Shown: positions 10,002 to 24,119, counted from the first letter of the stretch. The stretch is DNA of 64,000 nucleotides from Dermacentor variabilis (GCF_050947875.1 NC_134569.1:42343777-42407776); one strand, 5' to 3'. A program made the numbers and translations. Notes: generated from the sequence alone by a model not told the origin.

Positions 10002-10079
<78 letters not shown>
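10002..10079 (+). repeat. (CT)n microsatellite, tail of the family C LINE
   Basis: CT dinucleotide tract of about 78 bp starting immediately after AATAAAGGC at the 3' end of the LINE. This fits expansion from the element's own TC tail. Confidence 0.95.
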
Positions 10080-10080
<1 letters not shown>

Positions 10081-11499
10081 ACATTGGACGTACCAAACTT
10101 AGCAAAAGCTCGCCATCCACCCTGTAAGCAACCTTACGGTGCAATTTCCCTGTCGCATTGAAATTATATGCATCTTTCCTTCCCGAATACTGGCAACATG
10201 TCTGCCGCCTCCATGCTGGCCATACAAATGTTATAAAAAAAGAATGCCCCGAAGTGCAAGAGAAGATCCCAAGAAAGAGTGTCCGTGGAGGCCTGATTCT
10301 GCGAAGCACGTATGCGCGGAGTGAATTTCACGCTGAACGCATGCGGCATACTTGTATACAGACGAGACACGTGCGCAACTCATTTTTATATTCCTAACTG
10401 TGCCTCGCTTTTAAAGCACACAACAATGTCTTTGTGCGCATCATCACGACCAATTTCTTCACATAAACATGTGTTGATTCGACGTATACTATATAGCAAA
10501 TACTAGTAAAATACGCCGGGGACATCGTCGATCCCCGAAAATGCGTAGATTTGCTCAATAAACGATTCCTGCACGTGCGAACGCTGCAGGTGCCCTTCTC
10601 TGCCCAACGTATAATACTTCCTGTGGCCATGGGAAAAGATAATGCACTACGGGCATGAACTGGAAAGTTATCGCGAAGCGAGGGAAAGTGTATAATTTTT
10701 ATTTCGCAATTAAAGATATGTGCGCCATGTCACATTCAACTTTTACTCTGGAATCGAGGCTTGAATATCAGATTGAATTTGCGACTGTGCTTCAAAATGG
10801 GCATATGTATGTGCCAGATAGAAGGACAGATGATACAATGCAACGGTTTGCATCTGGGCCATGCGAATAATGATTGCAAATGACCCTAGACAAAGTTTTC
10901 ACCAACGTATAGGATCAAATGTCATGACCAGATGCCGCAACATACAGCCGGACCTATTTTCAATATCCCCGCATTTTGTGGGTGCTACATTTAGAAAATT
11001 CTGAGGGGCAACCTGATTTTTTATATATATATCTTACCACAGTTACAACGTTTATCCCATGTTGTCACCTACTGCATGATTTTCCTGGGTTCTGGCAGCG
11101 TATTGACGGCGTCATATCTTGCAGTTAATAACGGAGCTACTCTCATTTATTTGCTGCTCCAAAACAAACGTTTTCATTAAATCACGAGTGTCAAATGATA
11201 TTTCTTTTTTCTCCTATAAACTTGCCCTTTCACCGCGACCACTCTATGGCCGTAGTTGGTGCTCTGTATCAGCACTGCGGTGGTGCACTCTTGCAGTGGC
11301 TTAGGAGAGCTTACCTCTGGAAGCAGGCAGTAATCTGAAAAGTCTACAGGATTTATCATCTGCCCTTCTTCGCAGATATGCGCTTATTTCCGGGACCGAT
11401 GCTTATCACCGCACTACGAAAAAAAAAAAAAGATCTCTCGTGCGTCTGTGTTTAATAACGACTCCACATCGAGGGTCCCTCTCGGATTTCTCTTGAGGA
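10080..11499. other. no recognised feature
   Basis: Unique-looking sequence. Short frames show no recognisable motifs. A TATA dinucleotide run near 11020-11030 and an A13 tract at 11418-11430 are the only simple repeats. Confidence 0.5.
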
Positions 11500-11864
11500 C
11501 CTCCTCCAGCACGAGTGAATCGATTCGACTGAGCCAACATCGCGTTCGGCTTCACAGCGCCTCTAACAGGTGGCCGCGTGCGCCCGAGCGCGTCCCCTGG
11601 AGCGACCACCTATAAGCCATCCAGAGAGGTGCCATCAAACACACGAAAGAGAGACCGACCGGGCTTTTGATACCACAGCTGCGAGCCTTTTCTCGATTGA
11701 CGCATTCCCCGAGGTTCCTTCGCGCAGACTCAGGTGGCGCCACTGCCGAAAGCCTCGCTACATTGCACCGGGCGCGCTGCGGGCGATCGCACTGGCTTCT
11801 GCCGGCGGAACGCGCCGTCCTGCGACTGGGATTTCCGACTTCGATGCGACCGGCAGGTGAGTAG
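11500..11864 (+). promoter_or_regulatory. candidate CpG-rich promoter and first exon with splice donor
   Basis: This stretch is strikingly CpG-rich against AT-rich neighbours. CTATAAG at 11610-11616 is a TATA-like box. About 25-30 bases downstream (11634-11642) CCATCAAACA could serve as an initiator. From there to 11856 I find only one ATG, at 11844-11846, followed by codons R-P-A and then CAG|GTGAGT, a perfect consensus 5' splice site with the GT at 11857-11858. A pyrimidine-rich CT stretch follows in the putative intron. This would make a mostly noncoding first exon with a phase 1 junction. No downstream exon has been recognised, so it remains a hypothesis. Confidence 0.35.
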
Positions 11865-12250
11865 GTGCTCCTCTCTCTCGCTCTCTCTTTTTTATTTCAG
11901 CCTTGCCTCCTTTCCTTTCGTCGTTATTCTTGTGCAGCTTCAAGCCGTGCTCGTTCCTTTGGGAAGAACGAGAGAGCGCGCGAGCCTTTTGGGCTGTGTG
12001 GGCTCGTCGTTGAGACGGGGCTCTTAGGGATAGAAATGCGGCCCGGCGCCTCCAACAGCTACCGGAACGCGTTAGCGGGGAGCCGGCGCGCTCGCTCTCC
12101 CCCTTTCTTGCTGCTGTGTCAGCTGAATGTAGACAAGCCGCTTCGCGCGGGCTGGACCGATCGCCCAACGGTGATGTCGTAATGTGGCGCAGTGCATTGT
12201 CATTGGCAACGGTCTCCGTCTGCAGCATTTCGTTTCTAAACGTCGCCTAT
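11865..12250. other. CpG-rich continuation, no gene recognised
   Basis: GC- and CpG-rich sequence continues to about 12250. Long frames on both strands (for example minus 11758-12228) reflect base composition and show no domain. Confidence 0.4.
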
Positions 12251-14050
12251 TTGGTGACCACCGGTGTGCGAGGGAACCTTTTTCCAACCGTTAGTTTATC
12301 GAAGGAGACCTTCATCCACGGCATCGCAATGGTTGCAGACTATGTGCATAATTGCTCATTGGCACGTTTCTGGAGTTCGACAGCCTTGAGAGGAAAGATG
12401 CACTGACGCAAACACCAGTGCGAAACATGCACCTTGCCTTTTTTTTAACGAGGTGTCTTCTTCTTACAATCTATCTTAGTGGGTATTTTACAGAGGAGCG
12501 AGGAAGAAAACAGCTATGACACAATGCACACGGGACTCGAGGCTCTATGAGCATCTAATGGACCTTATTGCAATTTCAATACGAAGGAAAGGACGCTAGT
12601 CCCTGAGATTTTAGTTTTTAGACTTCTCGATTCAACCATTCCGAGTCAAGCCTCCTATAAATGACGACGTGAAAGTCCTAAAAACACAGAACTGAATAAT
12701 TTCTGAGAACAGATACAAGTTCGAACAGCAGTTTCTGACGTGATAAAACACAAATATACATTCAACCGCTCAGTATTTAGACTCAAGCAACAAAGACTTA
12801 GACAAACAGTGACACGTTTTCTTTGTTTTGTTTCTGATATCTTTTTTTAATTGTACCTTTCAGGCTGCTTTATGGCGCGCATTAGCCCAACTAAGTTGTT
12901 AGAAGTAGTAGAATGCAAGGTACCGGTGCGTCATTCTCTACCGGTGCGTCAAGGGTCATGCTATATGCAGGAACCGCCATTGTTAACTTTCTCAATCAAT
13001 ACTTCCTGCATCATTCTATCTTATAGGCTCGAAGTGAAACTGCAACGCGAGCGAAATCGGTTCGTTCATTTTGAAAATTATCGTCTCAACGCAGCATGAT
13101 CTCCTAAGTCTCGCTTTCGCAAGGGGTTAGAACAAAAATCTGATTGAGAGTTTAGTTTTTACATGTACCGTAAATGTGCCGCAACATGCACACACAGCAG
13201 GATACTAATGCGATTGCTCACTCACGGAACTCCGCGTTTTCTTCCTATTTTTCTGCGGTGTGGCTTCGAGGCAAATATAACTTAAACATACATGGATCAT
13301 CAATAGTTAAGTTTGTTCGCTGGTCGAAGAAGGATGCCTAGCGGGGTGCGAACTCGGCTCGATCTTGTACATGTATGTTCACCGCCCACAAAGAATTGTA
13401 TAGATCACCGGCGCCAAGACACTCACACTGAAACACATCAAATCGGACGCGTTTTTGGAAGGAGAGATTGAGTGAAGTAATATTAAGCGGCAACTTTTTA
13501 TTTCAGAAGAATGATGTTTGAAAGTCCACGCGGAAAAACAAGACAGCTAGCTCTATATTCGCTTGTTCTTATAGCGGGAGCCAAAAACTACAAGGAGACT
13601 TTTCCATTAATTTCCTGTACTGTACTGAAAGCTACAACATATAAAGGTACGCCCGCACGCACCTCGGTAACTGTGATTCTTGATGAAACCTACTTGGGTA
13701 GAACATAGAGCAATGACACTTCGGGGCGCATTAATTTCTAATGGTACACGCAAGCACAGGTGTTTTCTCGGACAACGTTGGGAACAACTGGTGTTCTTGC
13801 TACAACACTCCTCATTCGCATGTCATGCTCGCTGAAATGTATATTTCACTTTAACAATCACTGCGATTTCACCAATTTCCAGCCCCTTCCCCTTTTAACC
13901 CACTCAAGTCACCGTTTCTAAAGCCTTTTTTAAATTATTATAAGGTATTTTGGAGATGTTGCCTCCTTTAATTGACGCTGGCTACTCCTTTTAGCATAGG
14001 GATTTAAAAAAAGAACAAATCATAATAAATGAATGATGAAATCATAATAA
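12251..14050. other. no recognised feature
   Basis: AT-rich unique sequence. A 14 bp direct repeat CTACCGGTGCGTCA is nearly present twice in 12922-12952. A weak inverted pair (TTTTTAGACTT and AAGTCCTAAAAA) lies at about 12615-12690. Confidence 0.5.
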
Positions 14051-14181
14051 CACGAAATCCAGTCGCATAAGTACACTAATGCCACACTAAAACTGAAAGT
14101 CAACTGAGAAACAAAGCAACACAAAGTCCAGCCATATATGTGCACTACACACGAAGTCCGGTCACATATTTATAGACTAAT
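14051..14181 (+). repeat. degenerate short tandem array
   Basis: Three diverged units follow one another: CACGAAATCCAGTCGCATAA (14051), CACAAAGTCCAGCCATATAT (14120) and CACGAAGTCCGGTCACATAT (14149), each followed by a TA-rich stretch including ACTA. The spacing is uneven. Confidence 0.55.
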
Positions 14182-14499
14182 ATGAGAGCACATAAGAAAG
14201 CACGGATTAAATTTATATGAAGGTACATAAAACCAGGCATTGAATTGGCCAAAATCGAATCAAAAGACATAAAATAAGAGATATAGAATACGCTTATCAC
14301 ATTTTGACACTCTACTCAATAGTTTCCGCCAATATTGCTCGCGTCTAGGGCCAGTAACGCTCGTCTTTGCAGTGGGTATGTCGGCCAAGCACCCAAGATC
14401 TTCTGAGGCTTCTTCAGCCCAATGTTTTCCCCAAAAGGCGCAAGTTTATCTCGTTTCACGCGGACGCATTGTCGGCGGCGGCGCCACTCGTTAGGCGGA

Positions 14500-15060
14500 A
14501 GCACCACGCGTAGACGCTAGCCGGGGAACAGGCCATTAGACCCCACTAATCGCCCGGCGCTGGAGCTTTTAATTTGTCTGGGCGAGCGCGCGGCGGCCTG
14601 TGGCTTGGTGCGCTGAGGTAATGACGACCGCGCGGAGCCCCGTTAGCGCCTCGCGGTTGCAGTCTCTCAAAACTCGCTCTCACGTCCGCCCTAAAGAGTG
14701 CCGCTTAACAGGGCCCCCCAGGAATCTCAACGGCCTGTGCGCGTCCTCTGAAAGCAACGGACCGCGCTGCCGGTAAATCCACCCTTATTAAGGGGCACGC
14801 GTACATCGCACGCGGACTCGTTCGGTGGTCTCGCGTCAGAACATGCGTGCCTCGCCTTAACGTTGCCGCGGGCGGTCATCGAGAGCCTGCTGACCTTAGA
14901 CGTCGGAACAATTATTGCAGAGGCGTGTATCCAGCTTTCGGTAATGATTCCCGCAAGATTTGCCATACAGTAGTCTAGCCGGACAGCCAGTCTGCCGTGT
15001 TGGGCACGATGGTTCTTGACCCACGTCATGCCAGAAGTGGTCATCTCACGTCGTTCCTGG
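14500..15060 (-). pseudogene. possible LINE endonuclease remnant in a GC-rich stretch
   Basis: The minus-strand frame 14727-15044 reads TWVKNHRAQHGRLAVRLDYC, then MANLAGIITESWIHASAII and SRLSMTARGN. The order TW..N, RLDY, WIH, then a block where SDH would be expected resembles the C-terminal third of an APE-type LINE endonuclease. The SDH box itself is not conserved (VPTSKVSRL). The region 14500-14900 is also CpG-rich, so chance resemblance in a GC-rich frame is possible. Confidence 0.35.
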
Positions 15061-15963
<903 letters not shown>

Positions 15964-18329
15964 CTAATTGGAAGCGATACAATTGATATGAGAAATTCGA
16001 ATGACTATGTTGCGAAAGCGCATGCATGTTCCATAGAAAGGCGATTTTAGACTTGCATAGATCCGGCAGCTGCGAAACTCTATGCTAGTCCGTGAAAGAA
16101 AGATGCCCTCTCTCATCTGCACTAAGGCACGGTTGTCTGACCTTACAAAGAAGACCAGCTCAATTACCCAGAACTATATACATTGCTGCTCTAATGCGCG
16201 ACAGCCTTTCTTCTCCGTAATTAGGGGTTATATTAGACAATTTCATTGCCTCAAGAACGCGATTAATGCTATTTGCTACGCAACTTCTATCATAGCTTCG
16301 TTATTTTTGGCGTTGGTTAACACGTATTAGTGACAACTCCACGTACTGTCAATGAAACAAGGGTAGATTTTGGCCTGTTTTGATTGCCAATGAGAGTTTC
16401 TCGACTTTTTCGTCGTTTGAATATAACAGCAGCTTGCATATCGGGCTCTAATTTTGCTGGATGGCAATCAAAGCGGCCAGATATACTCAATAAAGCCAGC
16501 AGTAATTTACTTGCGAGGTCTAGCCTCCTCTTAAACTTTGACGACGTAGATTTGCCAGCAATGCCTCTCGGCAAGCAGTAGCAGTGAAAGAAGGTGAGTG
16601 AAAAAGCTCCCTTCACTATTTGTATAGCAACAGTTGCAACACTGCAACAATACAGATGAAAGCCCAGCCTCTTGCTAGTAGTTCAGCGTTCATAACTAAA
16701 GCGAAAAAGAAAACGGATTGTGCGACGAATGTGCCAAATTCATTGCTCCTATATATGGTTTGAACAGAAAGAGGCAGTTTTGCAGTGATATGTGACAGTG
16801 GAAAGCAGAGGGGCCCGCAGGCAATAATCCTGGATATCAACCTTATATTGAAATGCAAATAGCACGTTGAAACACCTAGAAACTGTTATACATAATAGTA
16901 CACGATTGTGTGAGGGTAACCCCTCACAAATAATGGCGGAAATATTTAAAAGGAGTATACAGCCCATGTTATAATCACGCTACGAGTATGTCGGTCGATC
17001 TTTAATTCTTTCGGCACTTAAGCTGACGCATTAATATTGAAACATATAGTCTTTGCACTTTTGTTTCTTCTGATGCTTTGCATCTACCGTGTAATTTTCT
17101 TACTTTTTTAATATTATTGACGTTATACAAGGAAATGTTGGCGCACAAATATGGTGTCGGCTACTCCTTGGCTCTTGAATATGTGGTATATACAAATTAT
17201 AGTTGCAACATAAAACGTATAATATACAACATAGTTACAACAAAGTTGCGTCGTCATATACAAAAGTCAAAGTAACAACATGAGATTACAAATACGCACT
17301 TTAAGCGATAATGCGAACAACGGTGTCACATAACGAATAAAGACTCAAGCAGCGATGCTTTATAACCACTTCAATATCACATCTGCGCCTCGACATTAAA
17401 AGTGAAGAATTCTCTTCTAAATATCTTCTTTTTTTGTGCCTTAATAGCAGCCAATGATGTTGCTGTCTTTCAGAATTTTTTTAATGCTATTAAAGCTGAC
17501 TTTTGCATTGTTTTTGTTGGTCACGGCACTAATAATTTCTTTAAATTAGGAGGTGTTCGGTCCAATGCCATTAATGACCATTTAATTTGGCGTCCTTGCG
17601 TGTATCGTGCGGGAGGTCTATAAGGTGATACGTATCGTCATCAACAAAGCAACGAAAGCTATTGGCCAGGCTGAACATTTTCAGCGCGGCCAATACGGTG
17701 TAAAACGCGCTTTGTGTACGTTCGCTCTCACGTGCAGGACTCACTCGCGCTGTCGATATCAAATTATCTTGCACATTACCCAGATACTCAATTGTATAAA
17801 CTATCGCGAATACATTTGTTGTTTCTTATATTGATACCACCGAAACTATGTTGTACTCGCTGCTGTGTTATATGGAATTATTAGTATAGCATTCTTCCCT
17901 TGCTGCCGACTGACTGGTTTCACAACATTGGGAAGGATAATTAATTAGAATGGGGAAAACGTTTTAACTATCGTGAGTTTGTCGCCCAAAGATCACCGAT
18001 ATTTAATTAGACCACGCGATTTATTAGGTATAATGTGGCCGTAAAAAATAAAATTAAAAAAAGCTTGCTTGCAGTTAAGTCCGTTGTTAAAGCGAATACG
18101 CATTAAAAGAACATGAGCAAATTTCCCTCTGTGGCAAGTCTAGAAACGATCCAGCTTTACGGCGGATCAAATGCGGAAGGTGGAGCTCTGTCTACGAGTA
18201 GGCAGTGCCTGCGTAGAGGACAGGTAGTGTATGCTTTCTCAATCAAATCATGCCAGGGCAAAAAAAAAGCTAATGTATGCCACACAATTGCTGCAGTGTG
18301 ATCGAAAGATTTGGACCATTGGGTTCCTC
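15964..18329. other. no recognised feature
   Basis: AT-rich, apparently unique. A donor-like AAGGTGAGTG at about 16590-16599 lies just after a 66-codon frame (16384-16581) with no recognisable domain. I do not treat this as a gene. Confidence 0.45.
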
Positions 18330-18720
18330 CCCAGTAATCTTAGCTTGAAAGTCCGCACATGAGACGCTTGTGGCTGTGAGGAAGCAATCGCACATCTTCT
18401 GTCCGCGTTATAGCACGTACTGTACACTGCGTTAGAGACACAGCAGAGCCGATCCCTGCGAGAGCAAAAGGTGCTTGGACAGCGGTCACGAGAAACGCAT
18501 GCCCTAAAGGCAACCTGAACGTACGTTAGTTCGCTTCCTGTGGTCTACTGGCCGGCGAGGCAGGCTGTGATGGTGACGTGTGCATCCTCCGAATCTTTCC
18601 CACCGATTTCCAATTCGCAACTCATCTTTCTCCCTTCCTATCTCTTTAAATCTCTTTTTTCCCCATGCAGCGTAGCAGATCGGACTTATTTTTTTCTTTG
18701 CTAACCTTACCCATTATTTT
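18330..18720 (+). mobile_element. heavily decayed family A LINE 3' end
   Basis: A frame reads CGCEEAIAHLLSALQHV where other copies have CGxEETIEHVLCHCPRY. Downstream are CCCATGCAGCGTAGCAGATC and CTAACCTTACCC, at the places of the family A signature (CAGTGTAGGGTAGCAAACCGG, CTGGTTAACCTCCC). Similarity is weak but in the right order. Confidence 0.45.
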
Positions 18721-20768
18721 GATTCTTCCTCCGTCTTTATGACGATCTTCGCTGGCATACCCGAAAAAATGCGATGTCGCCGCACACTTGGGCTTAAGAA
18801 CTAACACGCGTAATTTCGCCCGTTTAAAAACTGCCAGACCTTGCAAACGCTATTCACCATTCTACCGGGCCTCCAGTTGGGGATATGTCAGAGGCTCGCG
18901 TGCTACTCTCAGATGACTGACCAGAACGACACGGGCTTGTTTAATGTTTTTTGGCCGCCGCTGCCACTCGTGGTGGCGGTTATCCTAACTTGGCAGCGAA
19001 CTGCTCAACTATACCGTTCACAAACATCCATGCGCCCGCTGGATACGCTTCGCAAAAAAGAAAGCTAGCACCACTGCTACTTTCGGCTCCTACGGAAACG
19101 CGGCGCGATGACCATAAGCGGTCGTAACAGAATGAAGATGGTAAAAATGAAAGCCGGAAGGACTTCTGCGATGTAAATAACCACTGGAATGTATCGAAGG
19201 TATATCCGGAACAAAAACAACATGAAAAGCCTGCTCCCAGCTGATTAAAGAAAACGAAACCTGCAAACTTTGAAACACTGCGTTCACTGGGACTGTGCTG
19301 CGACAGAAACCTCGAAGCGGCTGCTTGATTCGCTGATGATCATATCATTTTACGATCCTTGTGCGTGCATTCGTAGGGTTATGTTTACCATACATAATTT
19401 GGATCAAACCATATGGCGTATAGCTCACGGCGGCTAAAAATTTTCTACGCGACTTCTGCAGTTTGGGACTAAGGCTGCTTTGCGGGTTCCTGTAACGAAA
19501 AAAATGCTTGTGCTCGTAAAACGTATTGCAAGCCTATGTCACTCCTGTCCGTTCAAAGGTACTGACAGCGATACATATACGCGCTGTACGCGCTTATACT
19601 ACGCCTACCGTCCAGCCAAACGTGATCCTTCAAGCTCCCCTCGGTTAAAGTGATGACGCAGACGCAACGAAAAAAAAAACAATGTCATAAAGTCATATAA
19701 GCATGCAATGTGATAACTAAAAGTTAGCAAGAGCTACGGAGCGAGATAAAAACGCGGGAGCAGCAAAAATCAATGTCAGTAACGCATCGAATGAATGTAC
19801 AGAAAAAGAGAAATCAGGAAAGGTCATGTTCACAAGGCCGCATGAAGCAACGCAGGCGACGATGGCAGTTTTCTTCATTCTGCTTTCCGTATGCGGGAAC
19901 AAAGGCCGTCACAGGTGCATGGGGACGCGGCTCGCGGCGCTGTTCCCGCGTTCGCATACGCTTCCCTGCTGCATTATGGAATAGCAGGAGATTACGTGCG
20001 ACATAGTAGTATAGCCTTGCCCTATTTGGCATTACGCCGGCTAAAAGACACACCGTGTCGCAACCTTTCTTGCCCTGCACATAATAGGCACGAGCAAGAG
20101 CGCTTACGAAAGGAACCGTACGCGAGTGGCATTCATATATTGGGGCGCGGTCCGCGTTATTGCGCGTGCGCTGTGCCGGAGACAGAGAGTGCGATTAAGC
20201 TAGCCTGCTTGCGCTGGAATTCCGCTTGCAGTCACATGCTATTGTTGTGTAACGCGCAATGCCACCGACAGTCGCTACGCAGGCATTTGGCTGCAGTGAT
20301 GCTTTGCAAGGCGATGCCTACGTGTTCTGTTTGATTATTTTGTTCTGTTTCATCTTGTGGAGTCCACACGCATCCACTGCACTTGCACTGTAAGGAGGCT
20401 GGGCACCTGCGTTGATTTATATATGTTTATTACTAATAGTGATCAGGACCCGCATTTTCTAGTGATTAGTTTTTTTTTTTTGTTTTCTTTTTCTTCCTCC
20501 TACGTGTTTGGTCCGTATGCCGCCGCGCAGCTACTATTATCTCTTGGTTATGATGCTATACGCGAGGATAATGAGTAGAAGTGAATAGAAACGAAGGAGA
20601 AGAATGTTTTCAAAATGTGGTCATGGCAGAATTGCCTTCCGTTTCCGTATCAGACAATTCACGCGTCGTCAGCATGCGTTCTTCACTTCCATTCCTCTGT
20701 CTTTCATATCTGTGCAATACTCCTTTGTGCGTTTTTCGCCGCTGAGCGAATATGAACGTCCTTATTCG
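18721..20768. other. no recognised feature
   Basis: Mixed base composition. Frames up to 147 codons (19891-20334) show no domain, no splice context and no repeat match. Confidence 0.45.

Positions 20769-20827
<59 letters not shown>
20769..20827. repeat. (TTTA)n microsatellite
   Basis: About 15 perfect TTTA units. Confidence 0.97.
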
Positions 20828-23003
20828 CAGGGACAGTCGGTGTCTGATTGGTAGAAGAGAACGAAGGATGAGGCTGAGAGGATAAAACAATAACTACGAG
20901 AATAAGCGAAAATCCCGCAGTCTACTTCTAAAATTTCAATACCTTTGTTCCCTAACAAAAAACGCGTCACTATCTATGCCCTTTTCCTTCTCTTTTTTCT
21001 TGCTTTTTCACTAGAACATACATTGCAACAATTCTCATTAAACTTCTTGCCGTTTCAGATAATTGCGCCATATACTTTTTCTTGTATCTTTGTATTTTTT
21101 CGCAACGAAGGACATAGTATACATCAATTAGTGCAGCCGGATTTAGGCTGAAAAATAGTAATTAAAACTTACAAAACATAGATACGCTTTAATTGCAGTA
21201 AGCGAAGGTACAGTCAATAATAATATTAAAAATATGTGCAGCAACGAGCTCTTCGGATTTGTCAAAAACCTTACCACTATGGATCTGGATCGCTAATGAA
21301 GACTTAATTAGAGGAATCCGCCCGTGAGTACCGAACCTTCTTATTGAGCCCTCTTGCCATCTTCAAGGAGCCTGCGTCTTGTCGCGTACTCCTTGGAGCA
21401 GCAATCATCGATCTTATCGACCCAGCGGCCATCAACCTGTCGCGACCTTTATCTGCGCAACGTCTAAGGTTACGAGAAACTCAAACAAATGAATGCAAAA
21501 CTACGAAGCTTTCGGTGCATCGAGACGCTCTCAGCAAGAAGCTACAAACTGCCGCCTTCCTGCGCCCTGGAGTAAACGCGTGTTTTAATCCTTTCTTTTT
21601 TATTGTAATTATTCCGATCAAGAATGCTTTGGGGAACAGCAGTCATCAGGATGTTATAATACGTTAACTTTGATGCGTTCCTATGCAAAGTAGAGGTGCA
21701 CGCTACACCTCTTGGGAAGGTCTTGTGCATGCAGGGTGCTCCTGCGGGTGCTTAGCATGGCGAAGCCCAGAAATTTTTCGGTCGATAAATCTGCACACCC
21801 ACAGACCGCACGATTGTTTCGCGGGCCACCTTTACAGCTGAATATTACCAGCGTGCGCAAGAAAGACCTTGCGTCTTATAAAGACTTGTGAATTAAAAAA
21901 AGTCTCAAAACTTATTGACCTTTTTTTTTTCTCATCTTCTCGAAGCTTTGGGGTTACAATTGTCGCGGGTCAACAAAGAGGAGCGCCTCGCGTTTCCAAC
22001 ACCCATTTCAGTAAAACTAGTAACTTCAATTTTGAACAACTAACGTTCCGATCTAACACTGCCAGAAGTGACGCCGCCAACTGCGCAGGATATAATGTAT
22101 TCCCAATTGATCATTTTTGGGAATATCAGTTTCAGTGCACACTGGATGGGCTCAGCTCAGCTAAAAACGACTTCACAATAAAAGCCACGCACGCAGCTTA
22201 CTGTCAGCTTCGTATTCATATTTCATAGTTCTGGAGGGCGCTAAAATGACTCCCTTCGCGACAGTCAGACTTCACGAAGGAAGTTGCGCCTCGCAAAAGT
22301 GAAAGCATGCACCTTAAAAAGTGAGCCGAGGGCAAGGGGGCCAGAGCGCGCGTTCCTATTAGCGACGATCATGATGATGGTGATAATCACACCACCTGCA
22401 CTACAAACATGTTCCTTATACCAAAGAGAATAAGCGCACTCGCTGCGGCTTAGTATACAGCGCGGTGTATTGCGCACGTGTCTCTTTCATTAGCAGCCTT
22501 TTAAGGTTTCTTAAGTTAAGCCGCACGCCAGCGGATCATGGAGCTCGACTTAAATTCCGACTGGAGGGGTGTAATGTGGGTGAGGCCATCATTCCTTAAT
22601 GTACGCGTTTCGTGCGTCGGGCCGCTGTATGTCGCTGTCATTAGCCAATGTAGTCGCATGGCAGAATAGAAAGGGTTACCGACGGCAGTAAACTAGAATG
22701 TCGCGATGTCGACCATCTGGTCTCGGGAGGATCAACATTTCGTTGGACTGGATTGTGGAACTATTGGTCACTTTCGTAACGCCAATCACGTGTGTGAGGT
22801 TCTTTTTTTTCTTTTCGCTGGAATAAAAATAAACTGATGCCTTCATTAAGCGTACGCCGAGAAAAGTATCATTCTTTTGTCAACTTGCGTCACGAGAGAC
22901 GACAGATGGTTATTTATCGTGTAATATATATCAAACCTCTTGAAAGAGCCGCCACTTGAGGCCACCACAACAAAACTGCCGGACCATTCATTAATAGAGT
23001 TTC
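20828..23003. other. no recognised feature
   Basis: AT-rich unique sequence. No domain is seen in any frame. Confidence 0.5.
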
Positions 23004-23029
23004 TTCTCTCTCTCTCTCTCTCTCTCTCT
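23004..23029. repeat. (CT)n microsatellite
   Basis: Short CT tract. No LINE 3' end is recognisable next to it. Confidence 0.95.
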
Positions 23030-24026
23030 ATCTTGAAAGACTGCAGCGTGAAGCGGTCAAGCTTCTTAAGATAAAATTCGACGTAAAGTTTACATACTGA
23101 AATAAGGGAAATGAAATATCGGTGTAGACATGTGGACTTGCTGTAACAGGGCATATGAATACTAAGCAGGGGATTTATTTCCCTTCTTATTATAAAATCG
23201 TCATTATATCCTTCTTTATGACTGTCAATGTTGACAGCCAGACAGTTAAACACGGCACTACCACCCACACTCATTGCCACTAGTATACACCAGGATACTA
23301 GCCTTAAATGTTTTCCTTCTCTCCATGAAGGATAAATGCGTAGAATGTATTCACTGACAATCAACTTGTTGATTTATAGCATGATGGCACGCTTTGCTTC
23401 AAGGTAAAGTTGTTCTATTTCTGATTTGGTATATTTAGTTATTGTTCCACACTCATTGCTAGAAACTAGAGGCCGCAGTATGGCATAATATAAAATAAAT
23501 GAAGAAATAAAAAGTGGCGCCGCAAAAGGGCGTGCCCGAATACACGTATACGAAATAAGTCGGTCCCAACAACGCCAACTTCGACAGCCTGAAGTTGTGC
23601 AATAAATAAATTACCGGGTCATGCGAATGAAAAAGATTTTCCTAAAAATGTATAATAGTTTACTCCTTTTTCCCCATCACATGATCTATAGTAATCAGTT
23701 TTCAACGTATTCTATTTCTTGTCACGAGCTTCATTCGCGAGTTATTTGAGATTCCACGTATCAGTGCTTGACCTCGAGTCGACCGCGAAAGGTTGGAGAG
23801 AACGCACACGCGTCGGCTCAATTTCCCTTAGGCGCCACTAGCTCGTCGAGCTGTGGTGATTGATTACGCGCGGCCCCAAACCCCTATTTTGCGAGAAGTC
23901 ATTGCATTTCTCCGAAAACAATCGCTCGAGACGCGCGGTCAAAGTAGGCCACGATCGAATGTCGCGCCAAAGTATACTACAGCCCGCCACTTCAAGTGGA
24001 GCACTCTTTCTAGTCCCCTTTCCCCC
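23030..24026. other. no recognised feature
   Basis: AT-rich unique sequence, slightly more GC-rich after 23750. Confidence 0.5.
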
Positions 24027-24119
24027 ACCCCCAGTGTAGGGTGACAAACCGGGTGCTCCTCTGGTTGACCTCCCTGCCTTTCCTGTCCTTGCTTTCTCTC
24101 TCTCTCTCTCTCTCTCTCC
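24027..24119 (+). mobile_element. family A LINE 3' end
   Basis: CCAGTGTAGGGTGACAAACC, GGGTGCTCCTCTGGTTGACC, TCCCTGCCTTTCCTG, then a CT tract (24094-24118). This is one of the cleanest copies of the family A 3' UTR, with no coding part attached. The terminal CT tract is the element's tail. Confidence 0.8.

Larger units (their letters stand above)
8918..10079 (+). mobile_element. family C LINE remnant: RNase H, zinc motif, tail
   Basis: The frame from about 8918 reads WELIEARTIAQYERL, then ILNKLRITY and YGTKVDIPHDIRKPLIIP, the region before RNase H. It passes by frameshift (near 9115-9170) into the RNase H frame and by a second frameshift (near 9600) into the 9615-9950 frame. That frame reads LGRVRFPPAHPSLNKQQAVAW, then CKFCQEMADLDHIVWACPR (CCHC motif complete) and QQAEDAARAQGL, ending at 9950. 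The 3' UTR ends ATAAATAAAGGCC and runs into a TC tract. The same layout is at 48150-49495. With two frameshifts, the modules are otherwise well preserved. Confidence 0.85.

Noticed and set aside
11758..12228. A 156-codon minus frame opposite the candidate first exon
   Set aside because: It is low-complexity and driven by GC-rich composition and a CT tract; no domain.
16384..16600. A 66-codon frame followed by AAGGTGAGTG, which looks like a splice donor
   Set aside because: The stop codon precedes the donor, and the frame has no domain.
19891..20334. A 147-codon plus frame
   Set aside because: No recognisable motif, no splice or promoter context, and typical of chance frames at this composition.
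22846..23364. A 172-codon minus frame
   Set aside because: It runs through a CT/GA tract (ERERER), lacks a domain, and looks like chance.
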